64,000 bases of DNA, taken from the NCBI RefSeq assembly GCF_900116045.1, contig NZ_LT630450.1, forward strand, positions 779,501 to 843,500, read 5' to 3'. The translations under genes and the position numbers were made by a program. The stretch is from Desulfovibrio piger (GTDB lineage: Bacteria > Desulfobacterota > Desulfovibrionia > Desulfovibrionales > Desulfovibrionaceae). Every line of letters begins with the position of its first letter. The stretch's first letter is position 1. Positions 1-7,067 of this stretch are shown here, piece by piece. Below the pieces are notes generated by a model, which saw only the letters and a list, made by a program, of their open reading frames with translations, was not told the origin of the DNA and ran no database searches.

Positions 1-249
1 AACGTATGTAGAGGGCTTTCTGAGCATCCTGGACGTGAAGGTTTCGTACTGCTCCTGTCCGTTACCGAGATTGCGAGGGGTCAATGACATGGCTATGTCC
101 TTTTCTTGAAGTACAACTTGAGGATTTCCGGTTCCATTTCCGCCACCCATCGCTGGATGCCAGTCTGGAATCAGAAAACGGTATCGGCCCAGCGGCTTTC
201 CCCGCCTTCGCATCTCCGGGAGTTGTCCCGGCTTTTTCGGCGTCGTCAT
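1..249 (-). CDS. Partial phage gene at left window edge, DUF3873-like
   Basis: Open reading frame running off the left edge on the minus strand. The first ATG is at 249, but the ATG at 90 has the better ribosome binding site (AAAGGA about 8 nt upstream) and starts the peptide MSLTPRNLGNGQEQYETF. That opening (G-x-E-x-YE-x-F) resembles the short DUF3873 family as I remember it; only about 30 residues are visible, so this is weak. It would be the first gene transcribed from the repressor-controlled leftward promoter at 514-542. Its function is unknown and the C-terminus is missing. Confidence 0.45.
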   Translation of the reverse strand, partial: MTTPKKPGQLPEMRRRGKPLGRYRFLIPDWHPAMGGGNGTGNPQVVLQEKDIAMSLTPRNLGNGQEQYETFTSRMLRKPSTYV

Positions 250-513
250 GCTGTCCGGCTCTACGGCTCACACTTGCGCCCCGTGCGGTCTGCCCGCGAG
301 TGTTGCCGGGGCATTCTCCCGGTCTCTGCCTCTCCCCTTCCCTGCCGTCGCGTGCTTTCCCGCTGCATCTGGGCCTCCTCGGGCATCCGCCCTCCGCCCT
401 GACCGCTTGCGGCTTGCCGAGCTCGGTACTTGTGGGGAACGTCCACCGGGGGAGGCTTGTGGTACTCTGGGCCGTGGCCCGTGTTCCCGACCTTTCCCGG
501 TGTTCGTGAGGTT
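250..513. other. GC-rich region without a convincing gene, probable leader of the leftward transcript
   Basis: The stretch between the leftward promoter and the first leftward gene holds only overlapping ORFs on both strands with Arg/Pro/Ser-rich, low-plausibility translations. It would form a long 5' leader of about 260 to 420 nt for the gene at the left edge. I see no riboswitch or tRNA signature. Confidence 0.4.
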
Positions 514-542
514 ATTATGTTCACATATGTGAACCTAGTCAA
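514..542 (-). promoter_or_regulatory. Strong leftward phage promoter with embedded operator (PL-like)
   Basis: On the minus strand the -35 element TTGACT (537-542) and -10 element CATAAT (514-519) are exactly 17 bp apart. The spacer is almost entirely filled by the palindromic operator at 519-534. Repressor binding there should block RNA polymerase. The layout parallels lambda PL: it fires away from the repressor gene into the left arm. Confidence 0.75.
519..534. promoter_or_regulatory. Repressor operator, perfect 16-bp palindrome
   Basis: GTTCACATATGTGAAC is a perfect palindrome inside the PL-like promoter. A half-site GTTCAC follows at 550-555. A near-identical palindrome, GTCCACATGTGTGAAC, lies between the repressor and Cro-like genes (4636-4651), which identifies this motif as the likely binding site of the repressor encoded at 3872-4600. 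Confidence 0.75.
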
Positions 543-577
543 GAAAAAATGTTCACCATAAGAAACAAATAGGATAT

Positions 578-605
578 AAAAAATCCCACCCTGTAAGGGC
601 GGGAT
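578..605 (-). terminator. Rho-independent terminator of the repressor/three-gene operon
   Basis: Minus-strand hairpin: arms 597-605 and 583-591 (nine pairs including one G-U), a 5-nt loop, then six T (578-583). It lies 18 nt beyond the stop codon of the last gene and separates the lysogenic operon from the PL-like promoter. Confidence 0.85.
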
Positions 606-623
606 CCTTCGCAGCTGTAGTAT

Positions 624-2078
624 CTAGGGTAATGGCTTAACCCCGCCACGGCGCCCCAAGCGAAAACCTACTCGATATAAGTCAGGAATGTTAAATCGAC
701 CATCATTAAGCGTTACACAAAAACCTAATTTTGCTAGCTGATCCCTAATGATAGTCCAACTCTTTGGAGAAAGGGTAGCTGTCATATGTTGGGGATATTG
801 CTCAAGCGTCATAGGACCATCAGGATAAAGCGCCCGCCATTTAGACTCTACATCCGTAAACAAGCAAGGGACATTCATCCCCCGTAGAGCTTGGAGTAAG
901 TTCCTTGCCCAAGGATGATCCTCCCCCATTTCATTTACTCGAATATCGGAAGCAGATAAAACTCCTCGTTTAATACTTTCATAATGAATTGGGAATGTAT
1001 GATCTGGATAGCGCTGTAATGAGTCTGCGCATGCTGAACGTATTGCTGCAAGAAAGGATCGAGGAGATGTTTGCTGTAAGGTGTCTGCGAGATGACTTAC
1101 GGTCCAGACATACGGAACGCCTCTTCGTTTGTCTTTCCCCATTAAAGGTCCTGTTAATTTATGAAAGAGAGGGCGTAAGATGTCGTCATTTAAGCGAAGA
1201 TACTCGTCAAAAAACCAAACACTAGAGTTTTCTTCAAGTCCATGGGGAATTACTGTGCAAAATATATCTCGCAATATTTCTCCAGACTTTCTTTTACCGT
1301 TGCAAAGACGTTTCCATAAAAGTCCATAAAGATCTGCACGCGTCCATTCAAGAGCAATTTTTGAACTCAAAAGCTTTGATGAGTCTGGAAAGGAAAATGA
1401 AAGACGATTACAGTGGTCTTCCCTAAGAAAAATTTTTGTTTTTATATTTGTATATGTTGAAAACTGAAGAGCAGTGCGTAATAGTCCATCTGTAATTTGA
1501 TCAATATCATCCCAAGTTTTTGCTACGCGATCAAGCGCATCGAAAATAACGAGCAATTTTTTTTCTTTTGTCAATAATTCTTGGTTAGCATTATAGAAGA
1601 TTCTATCAACTTTCTCTGGGTGTTGTGCAACCCAGGCTATTCGTTCATCCCAGCTTTCTATATGAAGAATTTGTTCATAAATAGTTGTACAAAGATTATT
1701 GTATATAATACAATATAATAAAACACCTCGCCAGATACTTTCAGGCTCATATTTTTTGATAAGAGAAGAAAAGACGTCTAGGGAAGGGTAGCTAGGGCTA
1801 TTTTGAGTAGAATATCCAACTACGACATATACATTTTCAAGCTCGGGAAGTCTTTTTCCAAGTACCCCTCTGACCTCTTTATTTTGTAGTGCTTCAGACC
1901 AAAATGTTTTTCCTACACCTCGTGCTCCAACTACTAGCTGAGTATATAACCTCAAAGCCTTGATATGAGATTGAGGGGCATAGAATGTCGCTAGCGTAGG
2001 AGATTCATACTCGGTAGAGGTAAGAATATCTTCAGTAGCCTGAACGAGCGCAGTTTGAATCTCATGTACAGAGATCAT
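624..2078 (-). CDS. P-loop ATPase with C-terminal winged-helix-like region, third gene of candidate immunity operon
   Basis: A 484-residue ATPase. Walker A is GARGVGKT at residues 51-58 and Walker B LLVIFDALD at 175-183; these are followed by KIFLRED and a segment with EWTRADLYGLLWKRL (about 244-258), a pattern seen in STAND-like or Sll1717-type P-loop ATPases of conflict systems. The last about 110 residues look like a compact DNA- or partner-binding domain; I do not recognise it firmly. The start codon overlaps the stop of the preceding gene (TAATG), so translation is coupled. The gene is AT-rich compared with the phage structural genes, consistent with recent acquisition. Likely a cytoplasmic effector-switch ATPase; the exact activity is unknown. 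Confidence 0.8.
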   Translation of the reverse strand: MISVHEIQTALVQATEDILTSTEYESPTLATFYAPQSHIKALRLYTQLVVGARGVGKTFWSEALQNKEVRGVLGKRLPELENVYVVVGYSTQNSPSYPSLDVFSSLIKKYEPESIWRGVLLYCIIYNNLCTTIYEQILHIESWDERIAWVAQHPEKVDRIFYNANQELLTKEKKLLVIFDALDRVAKTWDDIDQITDGLLRTALQFSTYTNIKTKIFLREDHCNRLSFSFPDSSKLLSSKIALEWTRADLYGLLWKRLCNGKRKSGEILRDIFCTVIPHGLEENSSVWFFDEYLRLNDDILRPLFHKLTGPLMGKDKRRGVPYVWTVSHLADTLQQTSPRSFLAAIRSACADSLQRYPDHTFPIHYESIKRGVLSASDIRVNEMGEDHPWARNLLQALRGMNVPCLFTDVESKWRALYPDGPMTLEQYPQHMTATLSPKSWTIIRDQLAKLGFCVTLNDGRFNIPDLYRVGFRLGRRGGVKPLP

Positions 2079-3391
2079 TATTCATCTCCAAAAAAAATTT
2101 CATATAAATTGTCTACAAATGGGAATATAGCCTTGATCATTACTGGATCAAAGCTTTCAGAAAGAGTATAAAGTTGTCTCAATGAACTAATTCCTTGATG
2201 CCATTTTATTTCCCATGGACTGTGAGGGGCCTCGTTCGCTAGAAGATCAAAGGTAAAAAAATCATTTTCTGAATCAATTTCAGCAGGGATAGAGTCATAA
2301 AGATGCTCTACGAAGCAGTCCCAAGAACTTTCACGCAATTTTTTAATATAACTTTCTTTATTTTCTCCATCAAGAATCATTGCGGCAACAATCTGTAGGG
2401 ACTCACGAATTTTTTTAGCAACTTCGACAGTATTCCAGTACTTAAAGAGCATAGAATACCCAGACCAGGTTTGCATATTTTCAAGTGCAAAAAGTAATAC
2501 TGACTTTGGCGCAAGCCCTAGTACACATGCAGAGGATATTTCATCTAAGCCAGAACGTGCATCGATAAGGATTACATCGGGATGAAGTTTTTTATCTAAC
2601 TCTAATAAAACACGACGTAAACGATGAGGCCATGGGATACGAGAGCCATTTCGTAATTGAGGCATCCATGCACGCCCCATTTTTGAAATATATTCCCCGT
2701 ATTCTTTTCCATGTGCTGGAATAACAAAAATATTCCCATGAATGTTTTTGGCCAAGGGACTAAGGCCAAACATAGAGTCTACTAGCTCAGTTCCGTTATC
2801 AACTAAATCTTCAACTAGCCAATCAAGAAGTCCATAAGTTGGGCAGCGGTCTTCAGGCAGTAAACTACTAGAAATACCAGGAGATTCTAAATCCATATCT
2901 ACGACCATGACGCTCTTCCCTTTTTGGGCAAAGTTCCATGCCGCAGCGGTTAAAGCAGTTGATCTTCCAACGCCACCTTTAATAGAATAAAATACGACTA
3001 TTTTATCAGAGATACTGAAATTTTCATCTCGATGGTACCATGAACTTTCAGTAAGAACTCTATCAATGACTGTAAATCTTACTTGAGAGCCATACTTAAA
3101 AATAACAGCTCCTTCTTTTTCTGCCTGAAATGGAGCCTCCCGTTCAAGAATAATCCGTTGCTTTGGGTAAGTATGTTTTCCAAGTGTTGCTTCGATGGTA
3201 GCACAGATATTTTCAAGAGCATTTTTAATTTGAGAATTTTCGTTCAGATGATCTTCATCCCAAACAATTGAAATTTTTCCAAATAAATCTCTATTTATAA
3301 AAAATTTATCTTTATACTGATTCAAATCAATAAGGCCGTTATAGGAAATAAATATTTCCTCTACTTTATTTAAAAGGTGATCGAATGTCAT
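2078..3391 (-). CDS. ParA/MinD-like ATPase with variant P-loop (KGGVGR type), second gene of candidate immunity operon
   Basis: A 437-residue protein with an N-terminal region of about 125 residues of unknown fold, followed by a SIMIBI-class ATPase. The deviant Walker A reads KGGVGRST (138-145), switch I region VVDMDLESPG (163-172) and Walker B region LIDARSGLDEI (275-285). The signature lysine of the family is kept but the canonical P-loop lysine before Ser/Thr is arginine, as in the KGGVGR-motif variant ATPases named in annotation databases. Not a plasmid partition protein by context: there is no ParB and no centromere-like repeat. It overlaps both neighbours by TAATG junctions. A role in sensing or switching is an inference. 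Confidence 0.8.
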   Translation of the reverse strand: MTFDHLLNKVEEIFISYNGLIDLNQYKDKFFINRDLFGKISIVWDEDHLNENSQIKNALENICATIEATLGKHTYPKQRIILEREAPFQAEKEGAVIFKYGSQVRFTVIDRVLTESSWYHRDENFSISDKIVVFYSIKGGVGRSTALTAAAWNFAQKGKSVMVVDMDLESPGISSSLLPEDRCPTYGLLDWLVEDLVDNGTELVDSMFGLSPLAKNIHGNIFVIPAHGKEYGEYISKMGRAWMPQLRNGSRIPWPHRLRRVLLELDKKLHPDVILIDARSGLDEISSACVLGLAPKSVLLFALENMQTWSGYSMLFKYWNTVEVAKKIRESLQIVAAMILDGENKESYIKKLRESSWDCFVEHLYDSIPAEIDSENDFFTFDLLANEAPHSPWEIKWHQGISSLRQLYTLSESFDPVMIKAIFPFVDNLYEIFFGDE

Positions 3392-3813
3392 TAGATAACC
3401 CCATCTGATTCTGCTTTGTTTACAATAGATTCGATTATACTAACCCCAGATTTATGATTTAATACAATTAATTCTGTAAAATCAGTTTGTATTGAATATC
3501 GCTGGTTTACATGCCAATCGTTAAATATATTTGCCCCGCTCAAAATATATGCATTATTAGACTGCATAAAACGTATATATTCATCCCAAAGATTATTAAT
3601 GTGTTGTTTGTGTTTTTTATCAGTTGGAGTATTATTATTATCTACAGCCATTCCACATCCAAGCATTACTGCTTTTAGTCCACATTCTGCTGCAAGTCCA
3701 TACAAATGATCAGAGTTGGCCCAACGATTTTGTCCAAAGAGAATATCGCCATCATCTCTGTGACGTCGAAAAGCATCTTTAAAATCAGCTACTATGTTAT
3801 TTTGTTGAGACAT
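3391..3813 (-). CDS. Small HEPN-like helical protein, first gene of candidate immunity operon
   Basis: A 140-residue protein. The segment RWANSDHLYGLAAECGLK (about 30-47) matches the amphipathic helix common to HEPN-type proteins and contains an R-x5-H spacing that would fit the HEPN RNase motif Rx4-6H. That motif normally sits near the C-terminus in active RNases, so catalysis is uncertain. It starts at ATG 3813 with GAAGAG upstream, 58 nt after the repressor stop, and its own stop overlaps the start of the ATPase gene. It is plausibly transcribed from the repressor promoter in the lysogen. Best guess: the toxin or nucleotide/RNA-binding partner of the two ATPases. Confidence 0.65.
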   Translation of the reverse strand: MSQQNNIVADFKDAFRRHRDDGDILFGQNRWANSDHLYGLAAECGLKAVMLGCGMAVDNNNTPTDKKHKQHINNLWDEYIRFMQSNNAYILSGANIFNDWHVNQRYSIQTDFTELIVLNHKSGVSIIESIVNKAESDGVI

Positions 3814-3871
3814 TTTATCTCTTCATTCCCAGATTACAGTGTATTAGACTTGGGGCCAAGACTTTGAAGAA

Positions 3872-4600
3872 TTAGTACCCCCACATGACCCAGACAACGC
3901 GCCCTACAATGATTTGTTCTGCTTCAGCGATACCCAAGCGGAAATCTGGATAGGATTCCTTGTTGGGGTTTTCAGACTTGAACACGAACTCGTTTTTCTG
4001 GCGATCAACGCCGATACGCTTGACCACCATCCCTTCATAGGGGATGCGCGCCGCGTAGAGTTCATTGGCGACAAAGGGAGCATCCTTTTTGACCCCCACA
4101 ACAGAGCGATGTGGGATTAAGGGCTCCATGCTGTGCCCATCCACCAGGATGGCAAAATCAGCTTGGCGCAGATAGCTGGGAGGCGCGTAGACAGAGAAGA
4201 GCGGTGTCAGCTCGGCAACGTCGATGGCCGGGCCAGCTCCGGCAACATCATAGACGGAAAGCTCCTGCAGATTTTTTCCCTGGACCTTCTCCGTCGGGGC
4301 ATGGCTTGAGACCCTGCGGATTTCTGGTGTCCGGACAGGAAAAAAATCTTGGTAATCGAGGCCAAGGCGTTCCAAGTATCCCATCAAGTTGGAAAAAGGA
4401 GCATTGGCAGCTTCTCTGTTGCCATTGAGCCATTCGCCTATGAGAGAACGATTTTTTACGCCGATGATATCAGCAATTTGTTGGAGCGTTTTCCCCTCAC
4501 TCTTCATGGCTTGAACCTTGGAGAGTATCGCCTGCCACGCCATTTGTGCGGTATATTCCCATTTATCCATCTTGATTTCGTAGGCTAGGCTTGCGTTCAC
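3872..4600 (-). CDS. Phage repressor, LexA/CI-like, S24 self-cleaving peptidase
   Basis: A 242-residue lysogeny repressor. The N-terminal helix-turn-helix (about 30-65, QQIADIIGVKNRSLIGEW) is followed by a linker and a LexA-like S24 domain with the Ser motif GHSMEP and the catalytic Lys in VVKRI. An Ala-Gly bond suited to RecA-stimulated self-cleavage is present in YDVAGAGPA. These features predict an SOS-inducible switch. It should bind the GTTCAC-type palindromes at 4636 and 519. The start is not certain: ATG 4600 has no clear ribosome binding site and ATG 4570 is an alternative. Divergent from the Cro-like gene; the three-gene operon follows downstream. Confidence 0.9.
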   Translation of the reverse strand: MNASLAYEIKMDKWEYTAQMAWQAILSKVQAMKSEGKTLQQIADIIGVKNRSLIGEWLNGNREAANAPFSNLMGYLERLGLDYQDFFPVRTPEIRRVSSHAPTEKVQGKNLQELSVYDVAGAGPAIDVAELTPLFSVYAPPSYLRQADFAILVDGHSMEPLIPHRSVVGVKKDAPFVANELYAARIPYEGMVVKRIGVDRQKNEFVFKSENPNKESYPDFRLGIAEAEQIIVGRVVWVMWGY

Positions 4601-4616
4601 GGCAAGAAACGCAAGA

Positions 4617-4651
4617 ATTATATGTTGCGCTAAATGTCCACATGTGTGAAC
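4617..4651. promoter_or_regulatory. Repressor/Cro intergenic operator and repressor -10 element
   Basis: The near-palindrome GTCCACATGTGTGAAC (4636-4651) matches the perfect operator at 519-534 in all but a few bases. On the minus strand a TATAAT -10 (4617-4622) would serve the repressor gene, with the operator covering its -35 region, as expected for autoregulation. A clear rightward -10/-35 pair for the Cro-like gene is not obvious. A further half-site GTTCAC is at 4595-4600. Confidence 0.7.
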
Positions 4652-4659
4652 ATATCCCC

Positions 4660-4908
4660 ATGAAAAATGCCATCGAACACTTCCGATTGGTCAGTGGACT
4701 GTCATTTCAGGAAATTGCCGACCGCTGCTCTATTCGCTCCCGATCAACAGTGCTTCAGCACTGCAAAGGGAGCAGACTCATTTCGGCAGAATCGGCTGTG
4801 AAATACGCTCAAGGGCTGGGCATCCCCCTGTCCGAGCTCCGTCCCGACCTCTGGCCGCCGGAGGAGAACACGAGTTCCAGCCCTGCCCCGGCGAAGGAGG
4901 CGGTATGA
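4660..4908 (+). CDS. Cro-like helix-turn-helix protein
   Basis: An 82-residue protein starting at ATG 4660, directly downstream of the operator; an in-frame upstream ATG at 4591 would read through the operator and is less likely. The centre shows an HTH pattern (SFQEIADRCSIRSRSTVLQH) and the C-terminus is Pro/Ser-rich. Divergent orientation to the repressor and the shared operator make a Cro-type early regulator likely. Its stop overlaps the ATG of the antirepressor (ATGAG context), implying coupled translation. Confidence 0.75.
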   Translation: MKNAIEHFRLVSGLSFQEIADRCSIRSRSTVLQHCKGSRLISAESAVKYAQGLGIPLSELRPDLWPPEENTSSSPAPAKEAV

Positions 4909-5696
4909 GTGAAATGCAGATCTTCAGGAACGCCGAATTCGGCGCTGTGCGCGTCGTGGATGTAAACGGTGACCCCTGGTTCGTGGCCAAGGATGTGGCT
5001 CGGGCGCTGGGCTACCCGGAAAGTTCCCTTCGTCAACTCAACAACCTTTTCGGGCATGTCCCGGATGAATGGAAGGGTCGTAATTGGATTATGACCCCCG
5101 GTGGCGAGCAGGAGATGCTCATCATCTCCGAGCAGGGGCTCTACTTCTTCCTTGCCCGTTCCGACAAAGCGGCCGCCCTCCCCTACCAGATGTGGGTAGC
5201 CGGGGACGTGATGCCCAGCATCCGGCGCCACGGCGCCTACCTGACGCCCGCCAGGCTGGAGGAGGCGCTGCTGAACCCGGACACCCTGATCCGGCTGGCT
5301 ACAAACCTCAAGGCGGAGCGGGAAAAGCGGCAGGCGCTGGAAGCACAGGCCGCGGCCGACCGGCCCAAGGTGGTGTTTGCGGAATCCATCGAGGTGGCGA
5401 AGACCTCCATCCTCGTGGGCGAGATGGCCAAGCTCATCAAGCAGGCCACGGGCTATGAGATGGGCCAGAACCGCTTTTTCGACTGGCTGCGCGCCCACGG
5501 CTATCTGCACAAGAGCGGCAGCGCCAGGAACATGCCCACGCAGCGCTGCATCGACGCGGGCTGGATGGAGATCAAGGAAGGGACGCGCATCGGCTCCGGC
5601 GGGGAATGCCACATTACCCGCACGCCCAAGGTGACGGGCCGGGGCCAGATCTACTTCGTGAACCTGTTTCGGAAAAGGGCGGCGGAAACTGCGTAG
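4905..5696 (+). CDS. Phage antirepressor (Bro-N plus KilAC/ANT domains)
   Basis: A 263-residue protein with a clear Bro-N domain (about residues 5-105; DPWFVAKDVARALGYP, SEQGLYFFLARSD) and a C-terminal KilAC/ANT domain (about 145-245; GQNRFFDWLRAHGYL). Such proteins counteract the phage repressor or act as early DNA-binding regulators. It is coupled to the Cro-like gene by a short overlap, placing it in the immediate-early rightward transcript. Confidence 0.9.
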   Translation: MSEMQIFRNAEFGAVRVVDVNGDPWFVAKDVARALGYPESSLRQLNNLFGHVPDEWKGRNWIMTPGGEQEMLIISEQGLYFFLARSDKAAALPYQMWVAGDVMPSIRRHGAYLTPARLEEALLNPDTLIRLATNLKAEREKRQALEAQAAADRPKVVFAESIEVAKTSILVGEMAKLIKQATGYEMGQNRFFDWLRAHGYLHKSGSARNMPTQRCIDAGWMEIKEGTRIGSGGECHITRTPKVTGRGQIYFVNLFRKRAAETA

Positions 5697-5792
5697 CATC
5701 ATGCTGCCAGACTGCCTGACTGCCCCCCAGGGGGTAACCGTTCATATCTTCCGGTAATTGCCCCCTTTGGGGCGCAAGAAAGGATCAGTCCC

Positions 5793-6074
5793 ATGAAAGA
5801 CCAAAGAGACAAGGACGAACAGGGCGGAGACATCCCCCAAGGGTACGCGTGCTACATGAATGTCCACGCTTTTGCCTGGTGCCGGACCGAACGTCTGGAA
5901 GACCTGTTTGACGTTCAGGAACAAATCCGAAGGGCTCTCTCCGCCCTGCTCAAGATCGAAAACGTGGATGTCGAGGTCAGCTTCAGCGACTTGCAGGTTT
6001 GCGAGGCAGAATATGAATCCCCTTTGCTTCAAGCGTCTTACGGATCTGGCTCGTCAGAATCTCAAGCTGGGTAA
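5793..6074 (+). CDS. Small phage protein of unknown function
   Basis: A 93-residue ORF with AAAGGATC a few bases before the ATG. The middle (ERLEDLFDVQEQIRRALSALLKIENVDVEV) looks like a normal alpha/beta protein; no family is recognised. The last about 30 codons overlap, tail to tail, the minus-strand small ORF at 5983-6156, so either the C-terminus is dual-coding or one of the two is not translated. It lies in the early rightward transcript between antirepressor and CII-like gene. Confidence 0.55.
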   Translation: MKDQRDKDEQGGDIPQGYACYMNVHAFAWCRTERLEDLFDVQEQIRRALSALLKIENVDVEVSFSDLQVCEAEYESPLLQASYGSGSSESQAG

Positions 6075-6156
6075 TTCGAGTGTTGGCGTCACGCAATTCA
6101 GCCTGAAGCTTAGCAATTTGTTGTTCAGGCGACGTTGAGGAAGGAATAAGACCCAT
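5983..6156 (-). CDS. 57-residue coiled-coil ORF on the minus strand
   Basis: A 57-codon ORF preceded by an excellent ribosome binding site (AGGAGG about 7 nt before ATG 6156). Residues 10-45 form a heptad-like coiled coil (EQQIAKLQAELRDANTRI, then LEILTSQIRKTLEA), with a basic tail. It is transcribed against its neighbours and overlaps the 3' end of the ORF at 5793-6074 by 92 bp. Could be a small regulator or a DNA-binding accessory protein; no family recognised. Confidence 0.5.
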   Translation of the reverse strand: MGLIPSSTSPEQQIAKLQAELRDANTRITQLEILTSQIRKTLEAKGIHILPRKPASR

Positions 6157-6211
6157 AAGATTTCCTCCTGATTTGGATAATGGATGTGGTGATCCCAACC
6201 TTACAGGAGGA

Positions 6212-6243
6212 CAGCCGCCGGGAGCAATGCTCCCGGGCGGCTG
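6212..6243. repeat. GC-rich inverted repeat upstream of the CII-like gene
   Basis: CAGCCGCCGGGAGC pairs with GCTCCCGGGCGGCTG across a 3-nt loop, with one bulged base. There is no T-run, so it is not a standard terminator; it ends 26 nt before the start of the CII-like gene and could be a transcript structure or protein site. Confidence 0.5.
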
Positions 6244-6269
6244 CATAAACGCCAAAGAGAAGCACTACC

Positions 6270-6803
6270 ATGCCTGACTATCCCACCATGACGGCCACAG
6301 AGGCCATCCGTCACGCCAAGGACGTTTCCGGCATGACGGCGGAAGAAATCGCGGCGGCAGCCGGTATCAGGCCCGCCGCCGTGCGCCGCTACCTGGCCAT
6401 GGATTCTGACGACTACTTCCCCGGCCTGGACAAGATCCCCGCCCTGTGCCGTGCCATGCACAATGACGTGCTGCTCCAATGGCTCCAGGCCCAGATTAGC
6501 AGCAAGAAGCGGGTGGAACAGGCCACGAGCCGGGCCGAAGTGCTGACCGCGGCGGCGCGCGCCGCTGCCAGCCTGGGCGATGTGCAGCGCACGCTGGCCA
6601 ATACTGAGGGCAGCGGCATCACACCCTTCCGGGCCCGCGAGCTGCGCAGCCTGCTCCAGGACGTGGTGCTGGACTGCCAGCATCTCCAGGACATGCTGCT
6701 GGAACTGGCCAGCGCCAGCGACATCACAGAAGCGGAGCCGCTGTTCAGCCTGCGGCAGGAGCCCGCCACGACTCCGTGGTGGAAGAAGATATTTCAACGG
6801 TAG
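6270..6803 (+). CDS. Phage regulatory CII-like DNA-binding protein
   Basis: A 177-residue protein with an N-terminal HTH-like part (TATEAIRHAKDVSGMTAEEIAAAAGI, residues 7-33) and a helical remainder, similar in layout to the phage regulatory CII family (P2/P22-type, CP76-like). These proteins control the lysis-lysogeny decision or early transcription. It lies between the antirepressor module and the replication genes. The assignment rests on pattern and position, so it is moderate. Confidence 0.6.
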   Translation: MPDYPTMTATEAIRHAKDVSGMTAEEIAAAAGIRPAAVRRYLAMDSDDYFPGLDKIPALCRAMHNDVLLQWLQAQISSKKRVEQATSRAEVLTAAARAAASLGDVQRTLANTEGSGITPFRARELRSLLQDVVLDCQHLQDMLLELASASDITEAEPLFSLRQEPATTPWWKKIFQR

Positions 6804-6814
6804 GAGGGAACCAC

Positions 6815-7066
6815 ATGCAGACGTCACTCCCCAATTCTGCCCAGCGCGCCATCACGGTGACCAGGCCGTACCAGCTTGCTTATGCCTCTCCCCTGCCCCG
6901 GCGCCGGTGGCAGGTCAACCTGCCCGAGACGGGAGAGATCCAGGAGCTGAGCGAAAACGACTTTATCGAGACCTGGGTGCTGGAATCCGAGTGTCCGCCG
7001 GCGGTGCGCCGGCGATTCTTCAACGGCCTTGAGAGCTACGCCAGCTGGCGCTGGGGGAGAAAGTGA
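6815..7066 (+). CDS. Small phage protein of unknown function
   Basis: An 83-residue ORF. The start at ATG 6815 is chosen because GGAGGG lies 6 nt upstream; an in-frame upstream start would overlap the preceding gene. Contains RRWQVNLPETGEIQEL and a short C-terminal helix. No family recognised. It ends one base before the ATG of the replication protein, so the two are probably co-translated. Confidence 0.65.
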   Translation: MQTSLPNSAQRAITVTRPYQLAYASPLPRRRWQVNLPETGEIQELSENDFIETWVLESECPPAVRRRFFNGLESYASWRWGRK

Positions 7067-7067
7067 T

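Noticed and set aside
84..542. Several ORFs on both strands in the first 540 bases
   Set aside because: Mutually overlapping, Arg/Pro/Ser-rich; the one in the best frame with a good ribosome binding site (minus, 90 or 249) was kept and the others dropped.
2078..3391. ParA-like gene as part of a partition system
   Set aside because: No ParB-like gene or centromere-like repeat next to it, and the operon is under repressor control in a prophage that appears to be integrated.
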